From Candidatus Kapaibacterium sp. (GTDB lineage: Bacteria > Bacteroidota > Ignavibacteria > Kapaibacteriales > UBA2268), in assembly GCA_027858275.1 (NCBI GenBank), contig JAQIDA010000079.1, positions 1-42,009 on the forward strand: a DNA stretch of 42,009 bases, written 5' to 3'. Every line of letters begins with the position of its first letter. Positions within the stretch are counted from its first letter, which is position 1. The notes under the pieces were generated by a model. The model ran no database searches. It saw nothing but the letters and a program-made list of their open reading frames with translations, and had not been told where the DNA came from. This document shows, in pieces, positions 36,126 to 42,009 of the stretch. A program made the position numbers and the translations under genes.

Positions 36126-38285
36126 TTAATCTTCTTTCAACACTTCTTTCAACTCAATCTTGCGTCTGTCCATGTTGACATGATGAATTTTGACTGTTAC
36201 TCTGTCGCCGAAGTTAAATATCCGTTTATTTCTTCTACCGCGGAGTCTGAAGTATTTTTCGTCAAAAATATAATAATCATCCGATATATCTTTGATGTGC
36301 AAGAGACCTTCGACGTGTATTTCATCCATTGTTATAAAGAGTCCGAAATCTGTTACTCCTGAGACCGTTCCCTCGAAAACTTTGCCTAGATAGGCATTGG
36401 CGAGAACTGTCTGAGCTATACGAATCGAAGTCCTTTCCGCCTGCATTGAAACGCGTTCGCGATCTGTGCAATGTGCGGCAGATTCTTCTAATTGAAGACT
36501 CAGAACTCGGATTTTCTTTGCCGGTGGAATGTCTTTGGCATATTGCTTTAACATTCTGTGAACCAACAAATCAGGATATCTTCTGATTGGCGAAGTGAAA
36601 TGCGAATAATCTTTAAAACCGAGTCCGTAATGACCGATATTGGTTGCGGAATATTCAGCTTTTGACATAGTCCTGAGTAATAATTGATTAACAGCTGATT
36701 TAATCGGACTGTCTTTGAAAGCTCGGAGCATTTCATTAATCGATTTAGACGATTTGCCTTTTAGCCTGATTTTGGGCTCAAAAACACGTATGAACTCAAA
36801 CACTTCCGCCAATTTATCCGCTTGAGGATCATCATGTACACGATAGACAAAAGGCAAAGGCGGATATATGTTCTTGCTTTTTGATATATTTTTAATATGC
36901 TCGGCGACAGTTTTATTGGCTGCTAACATGCACTCTTCAACCAATTTGTTGGAATCTTTAGATTCTCTCAGCTGAGCTTCAACGGGTTTATTGTCCTCAT
37001 CCAAAATGAACTTAACTTCAGTTGTATTAAAATCCACTCCGCCTTTTTTGAATCGTTGTTTCCTCAACATTTTAGTTAATTCATACAATCCGTTCAGCAA
37101 TTTCGAAAATTTGTTCTTTTTCCCTTCGAGAATTTCCTGAACTTCTCTGTAGGTGAATCGCTTTTTGCTCTTAATTATTGATTCTTCGATTGAGTAATCA
37201 ACTAATTCGCCCTCACGATCAATTTCCATAAATACAGTAAAAGTAAGACGCAATCTGTTGGGTTTTAGAGAACAGAGTTCATTGGACAATTTTTCGGGTA
37301 ACATCGGCAGAACACGATCCACAAGATAAGTGCTGTTGCCGCGCAACAAAGCCTCTTTGTCCAATGCGGATTTAGGAGTTACAAACGCGCTGACGTCAGC
37401 AATATGTACGCCGAGATAGTAATTTCCGTTTTCAAGAATTTTTAGTGAAAGCGCATCGTCAAAATCTCTTGCGTCATCAGGATCGATCGTTACAATATCT
37501 TCTTTTCGGAGATCTGTTCTGTGCTTCAACAAATCTTTAACGTCGGGCATTTCAATCTTTTTAGCTTCGGCATTAACATCGGACGGAAAATCAACAGCCA
37601 ATCCAAACTCTTCGATAACACTTTCAAATTCTTCCGTAAGATCGTCAGCTTTGGAAACGACTTCTATAATTTCAGCATGGGGGCTTTTTTGAGGATCATC
37701 CCAAAAGAGAATTTTTGCGACAACCTTATCGCCGTTCTCTGCGCCCATCAGCTTCTTAGGATGGATCAGAAAATCAACATAATAGTTTTTGTCATCCGGT
37801 ATAAAGAATATATAATCACCGTCTAAATCAATCACTCCTTTTAGCTCGGCATGATTGCGATGAAGGATTTCGTCTACTGCGCCTTTTTTCTTGCTACTCT
37901 TATTTTTGCTGATAATCTCAACTTTGACGCTGTCGCCCGGCAAACCGGTGTTAAGATATCTTTGTTTGATACTGATTTTAGTGTCAGGGAATCTCTCAGA
38001 AAGCACATATCCGTTAGAGTTATGAAAGAGTAACTCGCCGACAATGGAGTTATCCGTTTCGGGATATTCCATTATATAGCGTCTTCTGCTCGATTTTGAC
38101 ATCTGCTTTGATTGCACCATTTCATTCAATACTTCTTTGAGTAAATCAAACTCAGGCGAATCCGAACGAATGTTCAAGTTTTTCGCAATGACATTCAGTT
38201 GCATTGCATCATGCATGCCTATATACATCTTGATGATTTGTTTTTTTAAATCTTCTTTTGCGGGAAAAGTCATAATATTTTTCAA
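36126..38285 (-). CDS. rnr: Ribonuclease R
   Basis: This protein has 719 residues. An N-terminal winged-helix-like segment (1-70) and cold-shock domains (about 80-200) precede the RNB catalytic domain starting near 262. Its Mg-binding aspartates are in VTIDPDDARDFDDALSL (about 265-281), followed by YLGVHIADVSAFV, YLVDRVLPMLPEKLSNELCS, and YSHFTSPIRRYPDLLVHRML. An S1 RNA-binding domain ends the protein (about 635-717, FEGTVSGVTDFGLFITMDEI). The basic Lys-rich tail of E. coli RNase R is absent. It degrades structured RNA 3'-to-5'. It leads a probable rnr-ribE-guaD unit. Confidence 0.96.
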   Translation of the reverse strand: MKNIMTFPAKEDLKKQIIKMYIGMHDAMQLNVIAKNLNIRSDSPEFDLLKEVLNEMVQSKQMSKSSRRRYIMEYPETDNSIVGELLFHNSNGYVLSERFPDTKISIKQRYLNTGLPGDSVKVEIISKNKSSKKKGAVDEILHRNHAELKGVIDLDGDYIFFIPDDKNYYVDFLIHPKKLMGAENGDKVVAKILFWDDPQKSPHAEIIEVVSKADDLTEEFESVIEEFGLAVDFPSDVNAEAKKIEMPDVKDLLKHRTDLRKEDIVTIDPDDARDFDDALSLKILENGNYYLGVHIADVSAFVTPKSALDKEALLRGNSTYLVDRVLPMLPEKLSNELCSLKPNRLRLTFTVFMEIDREGELVDYSIEESIIKSKKRFTYREVQEILEGKKNKFSKLLNGLYELTKMLRKQRFKKGGVDFNTTEVKFILDEDNKPVEAQLRESKDSNKLVEECMLAANKTVAEHIKNISKSKNIYPPLPFVYRVHDDPQADKLAEVFEFIRVFEPKIRLKGKSSKSINEMLRAFKDSPIKSAVNQLLLRTMSKAEYSATNIGHYGLGFKDYSHFTSPIRRYPDLLVHRMLKQYAKDIPPAKKIRVLSLQLEESAAHCTDRERVSMQAERTSIRIAQTVLANAYLGKVFEGTVSGVTDFGLFITMDEIHVEGLLHIKDISDDYYIFDEKYFRLRGRRNKRIFNFGDRVTVKIHHVNMDRRKIELKEVLKED

Positions 38286-38406
38286 TAATAGTTAAAAATA
38301 GATCATTCGTACTTTTGACAAATGATAACAAATATACAACAATTTTTCAATCATAGATTAGTATGTTTTTGATTTGATTATGATTTGCGGAAAAGCTAAA
38401 CAAATG

Positions 38407-38437
38407 AAAAAGCCGGAATAATCTTAAGATTATTCCG
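38407..38437 (-). terminator. Rho-independent terminator after tRNA-Ser
   Basis: A perfect 24-base palindrome (38414-38437, arms CGGAATAATC and GATTATTCCG) is followed on the minus strand by GCTTTTT. It starts seven bases past the 3' end of the tRNA. Confidence 0.85.
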
Positions 38438-38444
38438 ACTGTCG

Positions 38445-38529
38445 CAGAAAGACAGGGATTCGAACCCTGGGTACCTTGCGGTACACACGCTTTCCAGGCG
38501 TGCCAGTTAAACCACTCCTGCACCTTTCT
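38445..38529 (-). tRNA. tRNA-Ser, anticodon GGA
   Basis: This is an 85-base class II tRNA on the minus strand. Acceptor AGAAAGG pairs with TCTTTCT (G-U at the inner pair), and the discriminator base is G. The D arm is CAG/CTG. The anticodon stem CACGC/GCGTG holds the loop CTGGAAA, so the anticodon is GGA. The long variable arm (GTACC-GCAA-GGTAC) is diagnostic of tRNA-Ser in this setting. The T arm is CAGGG-TTCGAAT-CCCTG. CCA is not encoded. A terminator follows directly. Confidence 0.96.
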
Positions 38530-38686
38530 TTATTCAAGAAACACAATTTATGAGTTATTGCTGTAACATACAAGAAAAATAATATGATGACAATTGCTGC
38601 GACACAAATCTTTCAGTCGCCGAATTGATTTTTTTTGATTAATTTTGGTCTCGAATGATTTTTTAATAATTGCTAATGTATATCCT

Positions 38687-39751
38687 ATGGATTTATCTCG
38701 CAGACAATTTTTGTCTCTTGCCGCGGCAGGATTCGTTTTCGGAAAGACAGCTTTAAAAGCTGCTGAGTTCGATTTGCAAGATGAATTATTCATGCCGAAA
38801 GATTCCGGGAAGAACCTCCCAATTTTCCCGCCCGCTTTAAACGCGAATGATACTATAGCCCTTACAGCACCTGCCAGTCATACAAGTATATGGGAAACCC
38901 GACAATGTGTTCGCCATTTTCGTAAGCTCGGCTACAATGTAGAAATTGGAAAAACGATTACTAACAGACAAAAACAATATACATACCTCTCTGCTTCTGA
39001 CGATGAGCGGGCTGCGGAATTCATGCACTATATTCAGCGCAAGGATGTGAAGTTTATTCTCAGTGGACGAGGCGGTTACGGTGTGATGCGTATTCTGGAT
39101 AAATTAGACTTTGATATAATTAAACAAAATCCAAAGATTATCATTGGTTACAGTGATATTACAGCTCTGCTAAACGCGATCTATCAGAAAACCGGAATTA
39201 TTACTTTCCACGGCCCGGTGGGAGTCTCAACTTTCAATAACTTTAGCACGGGTTATTTGAATAAAGTGATAAAAAAAACAGATAACTTTTCTCCTATTAC
39301 ATTTGCTCCTAAGAACGCCAAAACAATTGTAGGCGGCACAGCGGAAGGACGTCTTGTCGGCGGAAACTTAACTTTGATTGCTTCAACAATAGGCACAGAC
39401 TTCCAAGTGGATTGCGATGACAAGATACTATTCTTTGAAGAAGTCTCAGAAGAGCCTTATAAATTTGACAAAATGCTTACACAAATGTATCTCGCAGGAA
39501 TGTTTGAACATTGTCGAGGCGTAGCAATTGGATATATTAAAAATCTAAACCGTGCGCACAACTTCTTCCCCGGCCATTCATTTACTGTGAAGCAAGTACT
39601 GGAAAGACGTTTTAAAAGCTTAAACATCCCCACTATTGTCGGATTCTCATTCGGACATCTAAAAAACAATATCACCATCCCTATTGGTGTCAATGCAAAA
39701 CTCGATGCAGACAAGAAAATTTTAACTCTGCTCGAATCTGCAGTCGTTTAA
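38687..39751 (+). CDS. LD-carboxypeptidase (peptidase S66) with a twin-arginine signal
   Basis: This protein has 354 residues from the ATG at 38687; the frame runs back to a TTG at 38645, but only the ATG puts the Tat motif at the N-terminus. Residues 1-19 (MDLSRRQFLSLAAAGFVFG) are a twin-arginine signal. The S66 domain follows: IALTAPAS, LSGRGGYGVMRILDKLDFD at about 126-143, nucleophile Ser156 (IIGYSDITALL), FHGPVG, the Glu region in FFEEVSEEPYKFD, and the catalytic His in GFSFGHLKNN. Family role: cleavage of the L,D bond before the terminal D-Ala of murein tetrapeptides. Family members such as E. coli LdcA are cytoplasmic; a Tat signal implies a periplasmic site here. Confidence 0.9.
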   Translation: MDLSRRQFLSLAAAGFVFGKTALKAAEFDLQDELFMPKDSGKNLPIFPPALNANDTIALTAPASHTSIWETRQCVRHFRKLGYNVEIGKTITNRQKQYTYLSASDDERAAEFMHYIQRKDVKFILSGRGGYGVMRILDKLDFDIIKQNPKIIIGYSDITALLNAIYQKTGIITFHGPVGVSTFNNFSTGYLNKVIKKTDNFSPITFAPKNAKTIVGGTAEGRLVGGNLTLIASTIGTDFQVDCDDKILFFEEVSEEPYKFDKMLTQMYLAGMFEHCRGVAIGYIKNLNRAHNFFPGHSFTVKQVLERRFKSLNIPTIVGFSFGHLKNNITIPIGVNAKLDADKKILTLLESAVV

Positions 39752-39773
39752 TCTAATTTCGAGATTTCATTAT

Positions 39774-39810
39774 CTATGATTGTTTTATTTTTAGCAACAA
39801 TCATAGTTTT
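39774..39810 (+). terminator. Rho-independent terminator after the LD-carboxypeptidase gene
   Basis: CTATGATTGTT (39774-39784) pairs with AACAATCATAG (39796-39806) over 11 bp, and TTTT follows on the plus strand. It lies 22 bases past the stop at 39751 and separates this gene from dapD. Confidence 0.8.
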
Positions 39811-39886
39811 AATTAATCGAAATTATCCTTATTTTGGCTTATAGAATAATTGAAACAATCTTAGATTCACTAAAAAAGAGAATATT

Positions 39887-40711
39887 ATGCAAGAAGAGAT
39901 ACTCAAACTTTATGAGAACAACTCATCACTTTCAGAAAAAGAAATTCAGGAATTGTTGCACGATTTTACTTTGGGCTTAAATAAGGGCGACATCCGCTCT
40001 GCTGAGCCTGACGGCAATGGTGGATGGCAGGTTAATACATGGGTAAAAAAAGGCATTTTGCTGATGTTCAAACACAGCACAATGACTGATATGACTGACG
40101 GCAAAGCTCAATTTTTTGACAAATCAACACTGCCGGTTCATCCGTTTTCAATTGAAGATAATATCAGAATAGTGCCGGGCGGATCATCTGTCAGAACCGG
40201 TTGCTATGTCGCTCCCGGAGTAATCTGCATGCCGCCGATGTACATTAATATCGGCTCTTATACTGATGAAGGAACTATGATTGATTCTCATGCTCTGGTC
40301 GGTACTTGTGCTCAACTCGGCAAACGGATTCACTTAAGCGCAGCCTCTCAAATTGGCGGTGTTCTGGAGCCTATGGGAGCTCGTCCCGTTATTGTCGAAG
40401 ACGACGTTATGATCGGCGGAAACTGCGGGGTTTACGAAGGGACTATGATTCGTAAAAGAGCTGTTCTCGGTTCGGGAGTAATTCTAACGGCCTCAACAAA
40501 AGTCTTTGATTTGGTGAATGAAAGAGTGCTGAAAGCCACACAGGACAATCCACTTGAAATTCCTGAAAACGCTGTTGTTGTGCCGGGTTCACGCAAACTG
40601 AGCACTGACTTTGGTATTGCTAACGGACTGTCTATCGCAAGTCCGCTTATCATCAAATACAGGGATGATAAGACAGACGCCCGAACGGCACTCGAAGATA
40701 CTTTAAGATAA
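39887..40711 (+). CDS. dapD: 2,3,4,5-tetrahydropyridine-2,6-dicarboxylate N-succinyltransferase
   Basis: This protein has 274 residues, the normal DapD length. An N-terminal helical domain (1-100, with WQVNTWVKKGILLMFK) is followed by a left-handed beta-helix of hexapeptide repeats (about 105-235: VRTGCYVAPGVICMPPMYIN, GSYTDEGTMIDSHALVGTCA, LEPMGARPVIVEDDVMIGGN) and the C-terminal strand VVVPGSRKLS. It makes N-succinyl-2-amino-6-oxopimelate in the succinylase route to diaminopimelate and lysine. It is probably the first gene of an operon with the small membrane protein (23-base gap) and the Memo-family gene. Confidence 0.96.
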   Translation: MQEEILKLYENNSSLSEKEIQELLHDFTLGLNKGDIRSAEPDGNGGWQVNTWVKKGILLMFKHSTMTDMTDGKAQFFDKSTLPVHPFSIEDNIRIVPGGSSVRTGCYVAPGVICMPPMYINIGSYTDEGTMIDSHALVGTCAQLGKRIHLSAASQIGGVLEPMGARPVIVEDDVMIGGNCGVYEGTMIRKRAVLGSGVILTASTKVFDLVNERVLKATQDNPLEIPENAVVVPGSRKLSTDFGIANGLSIASPLIIKYRDDKTDARTALEDTLR

Positions 40712-40734
40712 TTATTCATCAAAAGAAATTAAAA

Positions 40735-40989
40735 ATGAGCGAAGATATTGTAATCAAAAATATACGAAAATCAAAGCTGTTTATAGCTGTTGCAAACATC
40801 CTGACAAGCATCTGCTTTTGGCTTGTATACTCTATTACAGATGAAACTCTGTATGCAGTTGTCAGCTCTATACTCTTCCTAAGTTCAGTTATCTTCGTAA
40901 TTATTTTTTCAAGAATTGAAACCAACTACAGACTAAAACTAATTAAATTGGAAGAGAAAAAGAACGAGCAAATCAGGGAGGAATCATGA
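40735..40989 (+). CDS. Small two-helix membrane protein
   Basis: This protein has 84 residues. Two hydrophobic helices (about 14-33, KLFIAVANILTSICFWLVYS, and 38-59, LYAVVSSILFLSSVIFVIIF) are joined by a short polar turn and followed by a charged, probably helical tail (RLKLIKLEEKKNEQIREES). The family is not recognised. It starts 23 bases after dapD and its stop overlaps the next gene's ATG (ATGA), so it is probably co-translated with the Memo-family protein and may anchor a partner at the membrane. Confidence 0.75.
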   Translation: MSEDIVIKNIRKSKLFIAVANILTSICFWLVYSITDETLYAVVSSILFLSSVIFVIIFSRIETNYRLKLIKLEEKKNEQIREES

Positions 40990-42009
40990 ATCTCGAACAA
41001 CCAATTTTTGCACTTAGAAAAGATTTATTGTTTTCGCCGGTTGAAGAAGACGGTCAGAAATTCATGGTTTTGAGTGACCCAAACGGTTACGCCAAACAAG
41101 CGATTTCCTTCCCTGAGCAAATGGTTTCAGTTTTCCTGCTGCTCGACGGCAAAGTTAGTCTGAAAGATCTCGGTAAAATGTTAATTACCGAATCCGGAGA
41201 GGATTACGACACGACTCCTCTTGTAAATTTGTTTGAATTTCTTGATTACGCAGGCTACATGGAAAGCCCGCGTTATTTTGAGTTAAAAGAAGACATTGAT
41301 TCATATCTAAAATCTCCTGTACGCCCTCCGATTTGCGCGCCCGGTTCATATTCTGATAATCGTGAATTACTTGTGGATGAAATATCCAGAATTATGAACA
41401 GCGTAGACTCTGATACTATAGAAAATAAATCAAGCGTAATTATCTCGCCGCATCTGGATTATCGCACAGGCAAAGAGACTCATGAGGTCTATGCCTCCGC
41501 ATATCATTCTCTGGATATAGAGGACGTTGACACGGTTGTTATACTCGGAACATCACATTTTGTCGACAACGGGCTTTTTATGCTGTCTGAGAAGGATTTT
41601 GAAACTCCCTTGGCTGTTGCTGAAACTGACCGTGAACTGATAAGGAAAATTACTGAGCTGTCTGATAAAGAACTTATCATTGATGAAATCGCTCATCGAT
41701 CAGAACATTCCGTCGAACTTCAGCTTCTGCCGATACAGTATTTGATGAAAGATCGAGATTTTAAAATACTTCCCATCCTGACAGGATCTTTCTACAAGTA
41801 TGTTGTTGACGGCACTCAACCGAAAGATGACCCGGAGTTTTCCGGTTTTATTGTTGCATTGACAAAAGCATTGGAGTCGCTTAACCGCAAAGCGATATTT
41901 ATTGCCGCTGCGGATTTCGCGCATATAGGCAGAAAATTCGAGGATCCTTTTGACGCTGAGCCGGAACTTGATAAACTGAATGCAAATTCCGGAACACCCT
42001 CCCCACCTC
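40986..42009 (+). CDS. AmmeMemoRadiSam system protein B (Memo family) with N-terminal extension, 3' end cut
   Basis: The frame is open for 341 codons to the window edge. Residues about 112-341 are a Memo domain: ICAPGSYSDNRELLVDEI, SVIISPHLDYRTGKE with His156, TVVILGTSHF with His191, HRSEHSVELQLLPIQYL with His241, and IFIAAADFAHIG. These His residues match the metal or dioxygenase-like site of the family, whose activity is unsettled. Residues about 5-97 form an extra domain that looks PqqD-like (RKDLLFSPVEEDGQKFMVLS, VFLLLDGKVSLKDLGKML, FLDYAGYMES); this is inferred by pattern only. In many genomes the family sits with AMMECR1 and a radical SAM enzyme, which would lie beyond the edge. The start overlaps the small membrane protein gene. 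Confidence 0.85.
   Translation, partial: MNLEQPIFALRKDLLFSPVEEDGQKFMVLSDPNGYAKQAISFPEQMVSVFLLLDGKVSLKDLGKMLITESGEDYDTTPLVNLFEFLDYAGYMESPRYFELKEDIDSYLKSPVRPPICAPGSYSDNRELLVDEISRIMNSVDSDTIENKSSVIISPHLDYRTGKETHEVYASAYHSLDIEDVDTVVILGTSHFVDNGLFMLSEKDFETPLAVAETDRELIRKITELSDKELIIDEIAHRSEHSVELQLLPIQYLMKDRDFKILPILTGSFYKYVVDGTQPKDDPEFSGFIVALTKALESLNRKAIFIAAADFAHIGRKFEDPFDAEPELDKLNANSGTPSPP

Noticed and set aside
41985..42009. A C-rich tail at the very end as possible adapter or assembly junk
   Set aside because: The frame stays open and there is too little sequence to judge, so it is left as part of the partial Memo-family gene.

Overview
The window is about 42 kb of AT-rich bacterial chromosome. It most likely comes from the Bacteroidota/Chlorobiota/Ignavibacteria/Kapabacteria side of the FCB group; this is inferred from gene content, with no rRNA present to confirm it. 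The main pointers are type IX secretion (T9SS) C-terminal sorting domains on exported proteins, a 1033-residue SecA with FCB-style insertions, an exported protein with GIGT-type repeats, a 730-residue KamA-like radical SAM protein, and an AddB-type nuclease.

Left region (1-8,200). A run of exported-protein genes lies on the minus strand: a partial fibronectin-like secreted protein, a very small T9SS-tagged protein, a modular GIGT-repeat protein and a beta-helix protein with a T9SS tag. The beta-helix gene is translationally coupled (TAATG) to a CheY-like response regulator, which is preceded by an orphan-type HisKA_2 kinase. The region has been rearranged: the junction between the beta-helix gene and the fibronectin-like gene exists twice. 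One copy has lost the upstream gene. The other has lost about 530 bp of the downstream gene.

Surface signalling (8,183-13,023). An ECF sigma factor with a TTG start is followed by an anti-sigma-like protein that appears to run from a cytoplasmic domain, through one inner-membrane helix, to an outer-membrane beta-barrel. A lipoprotein gene follows. This three-gene unit is the most interesting system here; it resembles the dual membrane-spanning anti-sigma factors (Dma) described in Bacteroides. A BtuB-like TonB-dependent receptor is transcribed divergently.

Housekeeping block (13,108-27,071). It holds dprA, a short-chain polyprenyl diphosphate synthase, an AddB-like nuclease and the KamA-like enzyme on the plus strand, queA and secA on the minus strand, and an agmatinase on the plus strand. 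Four palindromic boxes spaced 31-34 bp apart lie between secA and queA.

Polysaccharide block (27,091-34,713, minus strand). In order of transcription: an SLBB export protein, a Wzi-like protein, a GT2 transferase, an undecaprenyl-phosphate glycosylphosphotransferase, a Dpm1-like GT2 and a SanA-like protein. No co-polymerase, flippase or polymerase is visible.

Right end (34,920-42,009). guaD, ribE and rnr are on the minus strand, followed by a tRNA-Ser(GGA) with a clear terminator. On the plus strand are a Tat-signal LD-carboxypeptidase, dapD, a two-helix small membrane protein and the start of an AmmeMemoRadiSam protein B, which is cut by the window edge.
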